Shown: positions 43,011 through 52,881 of the stretch, in pieces
How the letters are laid out: each line of letters opens with the position of its first letter
Numbering within the stretch: the first letter of the stretch is position 1
Assembly: GCF_022429565.1 (NCBI RefSeq)
Contig: NZ_CP092487.1
Coordinates: forward strand, 3,676,001-3,740,000
Direction: 5' to 3'
Length of the DNA: 64,000 nt
From: Lutibacter sp. A64
GTDB taxonomy: Bacteria; Bacteroidota; Bacteroidia; Flavobacteriales; Flavobacteriaceae
The notes under the pieces: model-generated
The model's database searches: none
What the model saw: only the letters and a program-made list of their open reading frames with translations
Told to the model about the DNA's origin: nothing
Position numbers and translations under genes: made by a program

Positions 43011-44294
43011 ATGATAAAAAAAATAATAGTAATCATAACACTATTTGTATCAGTTGCTAGTTTTGCACAGAAAAATAATGCGTCAGCATATTCATTTTTT
43101 GGAATTGGTGATAAAAATAATACCAATACAGTAGAGCAAGTTAGTATGGGAGGAATTGGGGTTTCATTACAAGATCAATTTCGATTAAACTTATCAAATC
43201 CGGCTTCTTTATCTAGTTTAAACTTTACTACTTACACGTTAGCTATAGAAAATAAAAATATTTGGGCTAAAGATAGTCAAGATAAACAACAAGGGGCTTC
43301 AACATATCTTTCATACTTAGCAATAGGAATACCTTTAGGTGAAAATGCAGGTATGTCTTTTGGGTTGTTACCAAATACATCTGTTGGGTATTCGTTAGTT
43401 GCAAGTAGTTACGATTCTAGTGATGAACTAACTGAGGTGTCATTATATAATGGTGAAGGAGGAACAAATAAAGTGTTTTTAGGTTTTGGTTTACAACTCT
43501 TTAAAGGTTTTAGTGTTGGTGTGCAAGGAAATTATATTTTTGGAAAAATTGAAAACAATATAACTAACCAGTTAAAAGATATTTCTTTAGCAACTAAATA
43601 TGAAACTTTATCTAGAGTTAAAGGTTTTGGTATTAATACAGGCTTTCAATACAAAGCTAAATTATCAGAAAAGTTAAATTTACATTTAGGAGGTAATTTT
43701 GAATTAGAAAATGAAATAGATACAGATGATGAAGAATATATTTATTCACTATCAATTGCTTCTGGTGAAATTCCAAGAGATACATTGTTAAGTAATACAG
43801 GTACTGGTATAATAAAATCACCTTTAAAAACTTCTTTAGGTATTGGTATTGGGCAAGATAATAAATGGTTTGCAGGTATAGATTATAGTTATCAAGATGC
43901 ACTTGATATAGATGCAAATATTTATAATAATGTTTCAAAAGTTGCTTATGACGATTATAGTAAAATAGCTATAGGAGGTTTTTATACCCCTAAATTTACT
44001 TCTATTACAAGTTACTGGGAAAGGGTAACATATAGAGCCGGTGTAAAATTTGAAAAGACTGGTTTAATGGTTAATTCTTCAGGAAATGGAAATGATTTTA
44101 CTGCAATTGACGATTTTGGCATATCTTTTGGAGTTGGTTTACCAGTTAGTAATCAATTATCAAACTTAAATGTTGGTTTTGAATTTGGAAAAAGAGGAGA
44201 AATTGATAAAGGTTTAGTTCAAGAAAACTATATAAACTTTAGATTAAGTTTTTCTTTAAACGATAAATGGTTTAAGAAACGAGAAATATTTTAA
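43011..44294 (+). CDS. Outer membrane beta-barrel protein, FadL/OmpP1-like
   Basis: 427 residues, signal peptide about 1-20 (ending SFAQ). The mature start SAYSFFGIGDKNNTNTVEQVSMGGIGVS...NPASLSSL resembles FadL-type proteins (an N-terminal plug with a MGG...NPAS pattern), and the rest alternates hydrophobic and polar residues as a barrel does. The substrate is unknown. It starts directly after coaX and is followed by a TPR protein; this gene order is common in flavobacteria. Not a close copy of the FadL-like protein at 26815-28167. Confidence 0.8.
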   Translation: MIKKIIVIITLFVSVASFAQKNNASAYSFFGIGDKNNTNTVEQVSMGGIGVSLQDQFRLNLSNPASLSSLNFTTYTLAIENKNIWAKDSQDKQQGASTYLSYLAIGIPLGENAGMSFGLLPNTSVGYSLVASSYDSSDELTEVSLYNGEGGTNKVFLGFGLQLFKGFSVGVQGNYIFGKIENNITNQLKDISLATKYETLSRVKGFGINTGFQYKAKLSEKLNLHLGGNFELENEIDTDDEEYIYSLSIASGEIPRDTLLSNTGTGIIKSPLKTSLGIGIGQDNKWFAGIDYSYQDALDIDANIYNNVSKVAYDDYSKIAIGGFYTPKFTSITSYWERVTYRAGVKFEKTGLMVNSSGNGNDFTAIDDFGISFGVGLPVSNQLSNLNVGFEFGKRGEIDKGLVQENYINFRLSFSLNDKWFKKREIF

Positions 44295-44309
44295 TTAAAA
44301 ATTTAGAAA

Positions 44310-45659
44310 ATGAAAAAAATGAGACACTATTTAACCTTACTATTTTTAATAGCTTCAATGCCGTTGGTTTTTGCCCAAGCCAGCCAAGATTGTACTATTA
44401 AATATAATCTTTTTAAGGGGGACTACAATGCTAAAAATTATGATAAAGCATATGAAAACTGGATGTGGTGCATGGATAATTGCCCAACACTTACTGTAAA
44501 TATTTATAAATTAGGTATAAAAATTGCAGAACACAAGCTAGAAAATGCAGCAGAAGCTGATAAAGCCGCTGCTGAAGCTTTAGTAATGAGAGTTTATACA
44601 CAAAGATTAGAGCATTTTCCAAAAGATAAAGCTGATATCTATGATGATATAGCTACATTTAAAAGAGAGCAAGGTGCTTCTGATGACGAAGTGTATGAAT
44701 GGTTAGAAAAAACATTTCAAGAAGATCCAACCGCATTATCTCCAAAAAATATCTATAAATATTTTGATATTATCTTAGTTAAATATAAAGATACAGATAC
44801 TCAAAAAGTTTTTGATACTTATGATGAAGTTGGTGAAGCTCTTGAATTAAAAAAACAAGATTACACAAAAACTATTGAAGAGATTAATGCAAAAGATTCT
44901 ACAACTTTAAGTAGTAGAGATATTAAAAAAAGAAAAGTTTCTCAACAAATTATTACTAATTTAACTATTGTAGAAGGTGGTTTAGATCAAAAATTAGCAG
45001 CAATTTCTACTTGTGAACGTTTAATACCTTTTAATAGAAAGAATTTTGATGCACATAGAACAGATGCACTTTGGTTAAAAAGAGCGGTTTCTAGAATGTA
45101 TAATAAAGAATGTACTGAAGATCCTTTATACGACGAATTAGTTGAAGCGTATGTACACGCAGACCCTTCTCCTCAAGCATCAGTATTTTACGCAGGTATT
45201 TTATTGAAAAATGGTGAAACAAATAAAGCCATGGATTATTTTAAAAGAGCTGTAGAACAAGAAACGGACGATTATAAAAAAGCTGGTTATTTATATAAAA
45301 TTGCTGTAAACCTTAATAAAAAAGGTAGAAAATCTGAAGCAAGAAGTTATGCATACCAAGCTTTAGAATTTCAACCAACAATGGGTAGAGCTTATTTATT
45401 AATAGCAAGTATGTATGCTTCAAGTGCAAACTCTTGTGGAGATGATGTTGTTTCTAAAAGAATGGTATATGTTGCAGCTTTAAATAAAGCAAGAAAAGCA
45501 AAATCTGTTGACCCTAGTATTAGTTCAACAGCTAACAGATTTATAAACTCTTACTCAGATAATATTCCTTCAACTAAAGATTTATTTGTTGCAGGTGTAA
45601 AATCAGGTTCAACTCATAAAATTGGATGTTGGATTAACGAAACAGTTAGAGTACCATAA
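44310..45659 (+). CDS. Exported tetratricopeptide repeat protein
   Basis: 449 residues with a signal peptide (about 1-22, ending VFAQA). Helical repeats of TPR type are seen at KYNLFKGDYNAKNYDKAYENW (about 29-49), ASVFYAGILLKNGETNKAMDYFKRAVE (about 289-315) and GYLYKIAVNLNKKGRKSEARSYAYQALEF. Probably a periplasmic or outer-membrane-attached scaffold. It lies 15 bases after the barrel gene and 31 before lptC, suggesting a joint role in envelope assembly (inference). There are six or so Cys residues, unusual for a TPR protein of this family but without a clear motif. Confidence 0.85.
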   Translation: MKKMRHYLTLLFLIASMPLVFAQASQDCTIKYNLFKGDYNAKNYDKAYENWMWCMDNCPTLTVNIYKLGIKIAEHKLENAAEADKAAAEALVMRVYTQRLEHFPKDKADIYDDIATFKREQGASDDEVYEWLEKTFQEDPTALSPKNIYKYFDIILVKYKDTDTQKVFDTYDEVGEALELKKQDYTKTIEEINAKDSTTLSSRDIKKRKVSQQIITNLTIVEGGLDQKLAAISTCERLIPFNRKNFDAHRTDALWLKRAVSRMYNKECTEDPLYDELVEAYVHADPSPQASVFYAGILLKNGETNKAMDYFKRAVEQETDDYKKAGYLYKIAVNLNKKGRKSEARSYAYQALEFQPTMGRAYLLIASMYASSANSCGDDVVSKRMVYVAALNKARKAKSVDPSISSTANRFINSYSDNIPSTKDLFVAGVKSGSTHKIGCWINETVRVP

Positions 45660-45690
45660 TTAGAATATAAATAATTGGTATATTTGTTCT

Positions 45691-46251
45691 ATGACAAGAT
45701 CAATTGTATATAAAATTAAAAACATTGCTATTGTATTTTCAGTAGCAATGTTTTTTTCATGCACTAATAGTGCTAAAGAAGTAAGAGATTTTTTAGCAGA
45801 TAAAAACCTGCCAATTGGTGAAGCTGTAAATATAGATTTAAAACATACCGATTCTGGTAGTGTAGATATTAAAATGAAAGCTCCCTTAATGTTAGATTTT
45901 GCAAATAGAGAAGCGCATCCATATTCAGAGTTTCCTAAAGGTATATTTATTACTACAATAGAAAAAAATGGAGATTCTACTACAGTAAAAGGAGATTATG
46001 CTAAAACGTATAATAAAACTGCTGTTTCTGAAATAAGAGGAAATGTAGTAATTACCAATTATGCGAAAAACAATAAATTAGAAACTACAGAGATTTTCTG
46101 GGACCAAAAAGCACATTATTTTTTTACTGAAAAAAGATTTGTGTTTTATACTGCAACAGATACAATTTATGGAACTGGCTTTGAAGCCTCTGAAGACTTA
46201 GAATTGTGGTGGGTTAAAAATCAAAGTGGTGTTATAGAAATTAAAGATTAG
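45691..46251 (+). CDS. lptC: LPS export protein LptC (lipoprotein form)
   Basis: 186 residues. Instead of the single transmembrane anchor of E. coli LptC there is a signal peptide with lipobox FFSC (C24). The domain is beta-rich, with the LptC-type start of residues 45-80 (VNIDLKHTDSGSVDIKMKAPLM) and EFPKGIFITTIEKNGDSTTVKGDYA following. It passes lipopolysaccharide from LptB2FG to LptA in the periplasm. The next gene begins 4 bases after the stop. Confidence 0.9.
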   Translation: MTRSIVYKIKNIAIVFSVAMFFSCTNSAKEVRDFLADKNLPIGEAVNIDLKHTDSGSVDIKMKAPLMLDFANREAHPYSEFPKGIFITTIEKNGDSTTVKGDYAKTYNKTAVSEIRGNVVITNYAKNNKLETTEIFWDQKAHYFFTEKRFVFYTATDTIYGTGFEASEDLELWWVKNQSGVIEIKD

Positions 46252-46255
46252 AGAT

Positions 46256-46450
46256 ATGAGTAAATTGTGGAAAATGTTTGAATACGCTTATTTAGTAGTT
46301 GCAATAATTTTTATTGTTGAAACCGTATTAAAGTGGAATACAGATAGAGAGAAAGCTTATATGTCATTACTTTTTGCTGGTATTGCTATTTTTATGTACT
46401 TTTTCAGAAAGAGATTTAGGTCTAGAATAGAAAAAAGAAATAAACAATAA
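46256..46450 (+). CDS. Small membrane protein of unknown function
   Basis: 64 residues. Two transmembrane helices (about 11-24 and 36-50) with a charged C-terminal tail (RKRFRSRIEKRNKQ). I know of no named family, but a small protein of this kind usually lies between lptC and the CNNM gene in flavobacteria. It is tightly packed: 4 bases after lptC and directly abutting the next ATG. Confidence 0.8.
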   Translation: MSKLWKMFEYAYLVVAIIFIVETVLKWNTDREKAYMSLLFAGIAIFMYFFRKRFRSRIEKRNKQ

Positions 46451-47716
46451 ATGGAATTTCAAATTGCTGTAATTTTAATTTCAATATTACTTTCAGCCTT
46501 TTTTTCTGGAATGGAAATAGCCTATGTTTCGGCTAATAAATTTCAAGTAGAATTAGAAAAAAGAAAAGAAGGATTTACATCTAAAATTTTATCTAGAATA
46601 ACTTCAAAATCATCAAAATTTATTACCACAATGTTAGTCGGTAATAATATTGCTTTGGTGGTTTATAGTTTTTTTATGGGCGAATTTATTATCGGTTTTA
46701 TACCTGAAAATATATTTAATGAATTTTCTATACTTTTAATTCAAACAGTAATTTCAACCTTAATAATATTAATAACCGCAGAATTTTTACCAAAGGCGTT
46801 ATTCAGAATTTATGCCAATGAAACATTGTACTTTTTTGCTCCATTAGCATATGTGTTTTATATAATTTTTCATTTTATATCTTGGTTTATAACCTTAATT
46901 TCAGATTTTGTTTTAAGGCTCTTTTTTAATTCAGCAAAAGATATTAAACAACCGGTGTTTACAAAAGTTGAACTTGGAAATTATATTTCAAAACAATTAG
47001 AAAATGCGCGAGATTTTGAAGAAGTAGATTCTGAAATTCAGATATTTCAAAATGCTTTAGAATTTGATACGGTTAAAGCGCGTGAAATTATGATACCAAG
47101 AACGGAAGTTGTAGCCGTAGATATTAATGATAGTATAGCAAACTTAAAAAAACTTTTTATTGAAACAGGTTATTCTAAAATTCTTGTTTACAAAGGATCT
47201 TTAGATGATGTTTTAGGTTATGTACACGCTTTTGAACTATTTAAAAAACCAAAAAACATAAAATCTATGTTACTTCCAGTTGAATTTGTGCCTGAAAGTA
47301 TGATGATTAATAATGTTTTAAATATTTTAACCAAAAAGAAACGAAGTTTATCTGTTGTTTTAGATGAATTTGGAGGAACATCGGGTGTAATAACCGTTGA
47401 AGATATAGTAGAAGAGCTTTTTGGAGAAATTATTGATGAGCACGACACGTTAGAATTATTAGAAAATAAAATAAACGACAGAGAATTTGAATTTTCGGCA
47501 CGTTTAGAAGTTGATTATTTAAACGAAACATACAACTTAAACCTTAATGAAAATGAGGCATACGAAACACTTGGAGGGTTTATTGTTTACTATAATGAAG
47601 ATATTCCAAAAGAGGGAGAAGTAATAGAAATCGACAATTTATATTTTAAAATGTTGAAAGTAGATTCCTCTAAAATAATGGAAGTTTATCTAAAAGTTTT
47701 AGATAAAGCCGATTAA
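46451..47716 (+). CDS. CNNM/CorC (hemolysin-like) family membrane protein
   Basis: 421 residues. DUF21/CNNM transmembrane domain (about 1-190, with four helices; AFFSGMEIAYVSANKFQVEL at the start), two CBS domains (IMIPRTEVVAVDINDSIANLKK near 215 and FVPESMMINNVLNILTKKKRSLSVVLDEFGGTSGVITVEDI near 275-320) and a CorC/HlyC C-terminal domain (SARLEVDYLNETYNL onward). Such proteins are linked to Mg2+/Co2+ transport, though the GldE branch in Bacteroidota acts in gliding. I cannot decide between these two. Translationally coupled to the small membrane protein. Confidence 0.9.
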   Translation: MEFQIAVILISILLSAFFSGMEIAYVSANKFQVELEKRKEGFTSKILSRITSKSSKFITTMLVGNNIALVVYSFFMGEFIIGFIPENIFNEFSILLIQTVISTLIILITAEFLPKALFRIYANETLYFFAPLAYVFYIIFHFISWFITLISDFVLRLFFNSAKDIKQPVFTKVELGNYISKQLENARDFEEVDSEIQIFQNALEFDTVKAREIMIPRTEVVAVDINDSIANLKKLFIETGYSKILVYKGSLDDVLGYVHAFELFKKPKNIKSMLLPVEFVPESMMINNVLNILTKKKRSLSVVLDEFGGTSGVITVEDIVEELFGEIIDEHDTLELLENKINDREFEFSARLEVDYLNETYNLNLNENEAYETLGGFIVYYNEDIPKEGEVIEIDNLYFKMLKVDSSKIMEVYLKVLDKAD

Positions 47717-47829
47717 AAATTAAAAAGACATAAAAATACCTGCTTTTTCATATTTAATTATACTAAATTCACTTTCATAATTAAATACTTAATTGTATTT
47801 TCGCAAACTGTAATAAAACAAATAATATA

Positions 47830-49992
47830 ATGGCAATTTTATCAAAAATTAGAGATCGTTCAATGTTCCTAATCCTAATAGTAGGTTTAGCACTTTTTGC
47901 ATTTGTACTTGATCCAAGCTCAATACAACAATTTTTCAGTTCAAGTAAGGTTAACTCTGTAGGAGAAGTTAATGGTGAAGATATTGATAGAGAGGAATTT
48001 GCAAGTCAAGTAGAAGCCTACAGAACGCAAAGTGGTGGTAGAGCTACTCAAATGCAAGCTGTAAATGCTGTTTGGACTGGAATGGTTAGTGAAAAAATAT
48101 TTGAAGACCAACTTGAAAAAGCTGGAATTGTAATTGGAGAAAAAGATATTTGGGATGCTATGACTTCTTTGCAAGAAATTCAAAGTTCTCCACTTTTCAA
48201 AAATGAAGCAAATCTTTTTGATGAAGAAAAACTAAAAGAATATATAGCTAACATGAAAGATGAAGCTGAGTCTGGTAATAACCAAGCTTGGTTAAACTGG
48301 TTGGCAACAGAAAAAAATATTAAACAAAACTTACAACGCCAAGCGTATACATCTTTAGTACAAGCTGGCTTAGGAGCTTCTTTAAAAGAAGGAGAAAGAG
48401 ATTATTTGTTTAATAATACCAAAATGGATGCACAATTTGTATATGTACCTTATAGTTCTATTCCAGATAGTTTAGGGTATGTTTCAAAAGACGAAATCCA
48501 AAAGTACTTAAATGATAATAAAAAAAGATTTAAACCTGAAGCAGCTAGAACATTAAAATATGTGAAGTTTGATATTGTACCTTCTGAAGCAGATGATGCT
48601 GAAGCAAAAAAACTTGTAGAAAGTTATATTGAAGATAGAGAAGAGTACAGTAATGCCGCTAAAACTACAGTTAAAATTGCAGGTTTAAAAAGCACTACTA
48701 ATTACGAAGATTTTTTAAATGATAATAGATCTGATTTAGCAATTGATAATGGTTATAAATATAAAAATCAAATCTTTGCTGAAGTTTCTGATGAAGTTTT
48801 TAATGCAGAAATTGGAACTGTTGTAGGACCATACAAACAAAATGGTTATTACAAAATATCTAAAGTTGTTGAGGTTATTCAAATACCAGATTCAGTAAAA
48901 TCAAGTCATATAATAATACCATTTGCTGGTACAACTAGATCTACTTCTACAGTAACTAGAGAACAAGCTAAAAAAACAGCAGATAGTGTTTATGCTTTAG
49001 TGAGAAACAATAAATCTAAATTTATTGAAATCGCTGATGAAATTAATACTGATGGAACTAAAGGAAATGGTGGAGACATTGGATGGGTAAGAAAAGATCA
49101 AGCTTTTTCACCTTCTTTTGATAAAGACTTTGCTGATTTTATTTATAAAAATAAAGAAGGAAGTATTGATGTTATTGAAACTGCTTTTGGTTTTCATATT
49201 ATTAAAATAGACGAACAAACTGCTCCTGAAAAAGCTGTTAGATTAGCAACTTTTGCACGTTTAGTTGAAGCTTCTGAAGAAACTGAAAATATGCTTTTTG
49301 AACAAGCTGAAACCTTAAACGCAAGTTTGTCTGAAGGAAAAGATATTGATCAATTAGCTACAGAATTGAATTATAAAGTTCAAACAGCACTTAACTTAAA
49401 AGCATTAGCTGAGAACATACCAGGTTTAGGAGCACAAAGACAAATGGTTACTTGGGCTTTTGATGGTGAAAGAGAAATAGGAGACTCTAAAAGATTTGAT
49501 GTTGATGTTTCAGGAAAAAGAAGTTATGCTGTTGCCGTTTTAAGTGGTAAAGTTGAAGAAGATGGTGTTGCTGTAAGCTCTGATTTATTAGCGAGCATTA
49601 GACCAGAATTAATGGATAAGAAAAAAGCATCACTTATTAAAAAGAAAATGACAGGTACTACTCTTGACGAAATTGCTAAAAATAGCGGTGTAAATGTTAG
49701 AAGTGCTTCTGCAGTAAATCTATCTAGCCCTTTAATTTCTGGAGTTGGAAATGAACCAGCTGTTGTAGGGGCAATGTCTACAAGTAAATTAGATCAAGTT
49801 TCTGATTTTGTTGAAGGTGAAAAAGGTGTGTTTGTTTTTAAAGTAACAAAGCGTGATGCTCCTGTAGATTTAGAAAACTATGATACTTTCCGTAAAAAAG
49901 TTGTAACACAATTACAAGCTAGAGGAGGTCAAATATTTAGTGTGTTAGAAGAAACAGCAGATATTAAAGATTATAGAAGTAAATTCTTTTAG
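47830..49992 (+). CDS. PpiD-like peptidylprolyl isomerase/chaperone
   Basis: 720 residues. One N-terminal membrane helix (about 12-28), then a SurA/PpiD N-domain (VNSVGEVNGEDIDREEFASQVEAYR, about 41-65) and a parvulin domain (about 353-445: SSHIIIPFAG, then GNGGDIGWVRKDQAFSPSFDKDFADF, then TAFGFHIIKID). The second half continues as further chaperone-like sequence. Helps outer membrane proteins fold as they leave the translocon. It ends the coaX-CNNM row, with a separate start after a 113-base gap. Confidence 0.93.
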   Translation: MAILSKIRDRSMFLILIVGLALFAFVLDPSSIQQFFSSSKVNSVGEVNGEDIDREEFASQVEAYRTQSGGRATQMQAVNAVWTGMVSEKIFEDQLEKAGIVIGEKDIWDAMTSLQEIQSSPLFKNEANLFDEEKLKEYIANMKDEAESGNNQAWLNWLATEKNIKQNLQRQAYTSLVQAGLGASLKEGERDYLFNNTKMDAQFVYVPYSSIPDSLGYVSKDEIQKYLNDNKKRFKPEAARTLKYVKFDIVPSEADDAEAKKLVESYIEDREEYSNAAKTTVKIAGLKSTTNYEDFLNDNRSDLAIDNGYKYKNQIFAEVSDEVFNAEIGTVVGPYKQNGYYKISKVVEVIQIPDSVKSSHIIIPFAGTTRSTSTVTREQAKKTADSVYALVRNNKSKFIEIADEINTDGTKGNGGDIGWVRKDQAFSPSFDKDFADFIYKNKEGSIDVIETAFGFHIIKIDEQTAPEKAVRLATFARLVEASEETENMLFEQAETLNASLSEGKDIDQLATELNYKVQTALNLKALAENIPGLGAQRQMVTWAFDGEREIGDSKRFDVDVSGKRSYAVAVLSGKVEEDGVAVSSDLLASIRPELMDKKKASLIKKKMTGTTLDEIAKNSGVNVRSASAVNLSSPLISGVGNEPAVVGAMSTSKLDQVSDFVEGEKGVFVFKVTKRDAPVDLENYDTFRKKVVTQLQARGGQIFSVLEETADIKDYRSKFF

Positions 49993-50016
49993 AAAGAAGA
50001 AAGCTTATTAAAATAT

Positions 50017-50052
50017 AAAAAATCGTCTAAATTAATTTTTAGACGATTTTTT
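50017..50052 (+). terminator. Rho-independent terminator of the PpiD-like gene
   Basis: AAAAAATCGTCTAAA (50017-50031) pairs with TTTAGACGATTTTTT (50038-50052), loop of 6. It lies 24 bases after the stop. Confidence 0.88.
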
Positions 50053-50296
50053 TATACATAAAGGTTATAAAGACTTTTAGTAAAAATATTTACTTGTTAA
50101 ACCTTTATAATTTTACCTTATAAATCTTTGTTTTAAGCTTGTTTGCAGTGCTTATTTATGTTTTGTTATTATTGGAGTGTAGATTGCTTTAATACGTTAT
50201 TATTAGACGGTAATCTTTAAAATTACAGTATTTTATTAATTGACAATAAAAAAGAAATTGATATGCTTAAAAAATTTATTAAGTAATAGGTGGTAT

Positions 50297-50332
50297 AAAA
50301 AAACTCCAAAGAAATTACTTCTCTGGAGTTTT
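50297..50332 (-). terminator. Rho-independent terminator of rho
   Basis: AAAACTCCA (about 50300-50308) pairs with TGGAGTTTT (50324-50332), with further AGAA/TTCT pairing inside and an A run to the left giving the T tract on the minus strand. Confidence 0.7.
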
Positions 50333-50362
50333 AAAATTTATTTTAGATTATTAGTCTAATAA

Positions 50363-52075
50363 TTAACCATTCATAGAGATTAAAAATTCTTCATTAGAAT
50401 TGGTATATTGTATCTTATCTTTAATAAATTCCATTGCCTCAACAGGGTTCATATCAGCTAAATATTTTCTAAGTACCCACATGCGTTTTACTGTTTTTTC
50501 GTCTAATAGTAAATCATCTCTACGTGTACTAGATTTAACTAGGTCAATAGCCGGATAAATTCTACGGTTAGCAATATTTCTTTCTAATTGAAGTTCCATA
50601 TTACCCGTTCCTTTAAATTCTTCAAAAATAACTTCGTCCATTTTAGAACCAGTTTCTGTTAGAGCTGTAGCTATAATAGAAAGAGAACCTCCATTTTCAA
50701 TATTACGTGCGGCTCCAAAGAAACGTTTTGGTTTGTGCAGTGCGTTTGCATCAATACCACCAGATAGTATTTTACCTGATGCTGGTGCAACAGTATTATA
50801 AGCTCTAGCTAAACGTGTAATAGAGTCTAGTAAAATAACAACATCGTGTCCACACTCAACTAATCTTTTTGCTTTTTCTAAAACAATATTAGCAACTTTA
50901 ACGTGCTTTTCAGCTGGTTCATCAAAAGTAGAAGCAACAACTTCTCCGCGTACACTACGTTGCATGTCTGTAACCTCTTCTGGACGTTCATCAATTAATA
51001 AAATTATTTGATATACTTCTGGGTGGTTAGATGCTATTGAGTTAGCTATATCTTTTAGTAACATTGTTTTCCCAGTTTTAGGTTGAGAAACAATCATACC
51101 TCTTTGTCCTTTTCCAATTGGGCAAAATAAGTCCATTATTCTAGTAGATAATGTACTTGACCTTCCTGCTAAATTAAATTTTTCTTGAGGAAATAGAGGT
51201 GTTAAATGTTCAAAAGAAACTCTGTCTCTTACAACATTAGGGTTTAAACCATTTATTTTAGAAACTCTAATTAATGGAAAATATTTTTCGCCTTCTTTTG
51301 GTGGTCTTACTACACCTTTAACTGTATCTCCAGTTTTTAAACCAAATAATTTTATTTGAGATTGCGATAAGTAAATATCATCTGGAGATGATAAATAATT
51401 ATAATCTGAAGAACGTAAAAAGCCATAACCGTCAGGCATCATTTCTAAAACACCTTCACTTTCAATAATACCATCGAACTCATAATCAGGATCTCTATAG
51501 CGATTGTTATTTTTACGCTGTCCTTTATTGTTGTTTGATTGTTGATTATTTTGTTGTTTGTTCTGATTTTGTTGCTTTTGCTTGTTCTGCTGATTTTGTT
51601 GAGGTTGTTTTTGCTGAACAGGCTTTGCTTGAGGTTTGTTTTTAGGAGGAGTTGGTTGGTCGGCTACATCTGTTGCATTTTCTTTTTTTGCAACAGCTTC
51701 TGTTTTGGGTTTTGGTTGTGCTTTAACTGCTTTTTTTGGTTTTGCAGGTGTAGTTTTAGTAGCAGCTTTTTGTTTTGTAGTATTTGGTGTTGTAGCTTCT
51801 TTAACTTCTACCTCTGTTTTTGGTGCTTCAGAACTAAAAGGTTTTTTTTCTTTTACTGTAGTAGTTTTTTTTACGATTCTTTTTCGTTTTGGTTTGTTAT
51901 CACTGGGTGTAGGCTCTTTCTTAGTGATTTTTGAAGGGTTTGAAGCTTGTATGTCTAATATTAAATAAACTAAATCTAGTTTTTTTAATTGACTGTATTT
52001 TTTTGCTCCAATAGTTTTTGCTATCTCCTGTAATTCAACAAGAGTTTTCTCCTTTAGTTGGGAAATTTCAAACAT
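50363..52075 (-). CDS. rho: Transcription termination factor Rho with long disordered insert
   Basis: 570 residues. RNA-dependent ATPase that ends transcription. N-terminal Rho_N domain (1-44, [20 protein letters not shown]), a disordered section of about 150 residues (45-195; Lys/Pro/Thr-rich, then nearly pure Gln/Asn/Lys at 152-190), an RNA-binding cold-shock-like domain (about 200-270, [17 protein letters not shown]) and the ATPase core with the P-loop QPKTGKT, a Walker B in [16 protein letters not shown] and the late [11 protein letters not shown]. The insert makes it longer than E. coli Rho (419). Likely autoregulated: the -7 box lies about 138 bases upstream, giving a long leader. Confidence 0.97.
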   Translation of the reverse strand: MFEISQLKEKTLVELQEIAKTIGAKKYSQLKKLDLVYLILDIQASNPSKITKKEPTPSDNKPKRKRIVKKTTTVKEKKPFSSEAPKTEVEVKEATTPNTTKQKAATKTTPAKPKKAVKAQPKPKTEAVAKKENATDVADQPTPPKNKPQAKPVQQKQPQQNQQNKQKQQNQNKQQNNQQSNNNKGQRKNNNRYRDPDYEFDGIIESEGVLEMMPDGYGFLRSSDYNYLSSPDDIYLSQSQIKLFGLKTGDTVKGVVRPPKEGEKYFPLIRVSKINGLNPNVVRDRVSFEHLTPLFPQEKFNLAGRSSTLSTRIMDLFCPIGKGQRGMIVSQPKTGKTMLLKDIANSIASNHPEVYQIILLIDERPEEVTDMQRSVRGEVVASTFDEPAEKHVKVANIVLEKAKRLVECGHDVVILLDSITRLARAYNTVAPASGKILSGGIDANALHKPKRFFGAARNIENGGSLSIIATALTETGSKMDEVIFEEFKGTGNMELQLERNIANRRIYPAIDLVKSSTRRDDLLLDEKTVKRMWVLRKYLADMNPVEAMEFIKDKIQYTNSNEEFLISMNG

Positions 52076-52212
52076 CTGTTAATTTGTAATTAGTGTTAAT
52101 ATGTGTATATTAAAAATTTGTGTTTTTAAAACTGTATTATAGTGAATTATAATAAGTGGTAATTGGTTGTTTTTTAGTTGTAGTTGGTTACTGTGCTAAT
52201 AGCAACTGATTG

Positions 52213-52220
52213 CAAATATA
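52213..52220 (-). promoter_or_regulatory. Possible -7 promoter box of rho (TATATTTG)
   Basis: The minus strand reads TATATTTG, a full match to TAnnTTTG, about 138 bases before the rho ATG. It implies a leader of about 130 bases. Confidence 0.5.
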
Positions 52221-52266
52221 TAAAAATATTTCACATAGTATAGTTTTAATCTTTAAAAATAAAACG

Positions 52267-52274
52267 TATTTTTG
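52267..52274 (+). promoter_or_regulatory. -7 promoter box of the DUF4293 gene (TATTTTTG)
   Basis: TATTTTTG matches TAnnTTTG, 18 bases before the ATG at 52293. The longer ORF begins with a TTG inside this box, so the ATG is the real start. Confidence 0.6.
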
Positions 52275-52292
52275 TCGTCCATTATTATAATT

Positions 52293-52727
52293 ATGATTCA
52301 AAGAATACAAACTATTTATTTATTGTTGGCAACTATATTGTCTGGAGGAAGTATTTTCCTTTTTAATTTATGGGTTAATAATGAGGGCGTTAAATTTTTT
52401 GTAATGGATTCTTTTAATTCAAATAATACATTGTTAATTGTAATGGCTGTATTATTTTTTCTATCTGCTCTATTAACTTTTGTAGCTATTTTTCAATTTA
52501 AAAAGCGTCAATTACAGTTTGTTTTAGGTAGATTATCAATTTTGATCAATTTTATTTTATTAGGTATTCTCGTATATTTTGCGCAAAACTTATCTGGAGA
52601 AATTAATGTTTCTGAGAAGGGTATTGGGTTGCTGATTCCAATTTTAACAATAGTATTAGTTGTAATGGCTAATAAAGCAATTAAGAAGGATGAAGAACTT
52701 GTAAAATCTGTAGACAGATTACGTTAA
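52293..52727 (+). CDS. DUF4293 family membrane protein
   Basis: 144 residues from the ATG giving MIQRIQTIYLLLATILSGG, the usual start of this Bacteroidota family. Four transmembrane helices (about 7-25, 47-68, 80-100 and 109-126), with a basic tail KKDEELVKSVDRLR. Function unknown. In flavobacteria the gene commonly lies opposite rho, as here. A terminator stands 30 bases after the stop. Confidence 0.9.
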   Translation: MIQRIQTIYLLLATILSGGSIFLFNLWVNNEGVKFFVMDSFNSNNTLLIVMAVLFFLSALLTFVAIFQFKKRQLQFVLGRLSILINFILLGILVYFAQNLSGEINVSEKGIGLLIPILTIVLVVMANKAIKKDEELVKSVDRLR

Positions 52728-52757
52728 ACCTAACATCTTAGTATATTTAGTGCAAGG

Positions 52758-52790
52758 AAAACCATTTTAATTTTATTAAAATGGTTTTTT
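52758..52790 (+). terminator. Rho-independent terminator of the DUF4293 gene
   Basis: AAAACCATTTTAA (52758-52770) pairs with TTAAAATGGTTTT (52776-52788), loop of 5, followed by T residues. Confidence 0.8.
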
Positions 52791-52860
52791 GCTTCTAACG
52801 GTTTTTGGTGATGCGTAAATATCACTATATTTAAGTATGGTTTTAAAAATTTATAATTAA

Positions 52861-52868
52861 TATATTTG
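52861..52868 (+). promoter_or_regulatory. -7 promoter box of the response regulator operon (TATATTTG)
   Basis: TATATTTG matches TAnnTTTG, 13 bases before the ATG, so the leader would be very short. Confidence 0.5.
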
Positions 52869-52881
52869 ATAAGGGAAATTT

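Larger units (their letters stand above)
49993..50362. other. 370-base convergent intergenic region
   Basis: Holds the PpiD terminator (50017-50052) and the rho terminator (50297-50332). The 240 bases between are AT-rich with no ORF or family I recognise. Confidence 0.6.

Noticed and set aside
51539-51968. Two long antisense frames rich in Phe, Cys and Leu opposite rho
   Set aside because: They are the complement of the Gln/Lys/Asn-rich low-complexity part of rho, which rarely produces stop codons on the other strand. No start signal or family.
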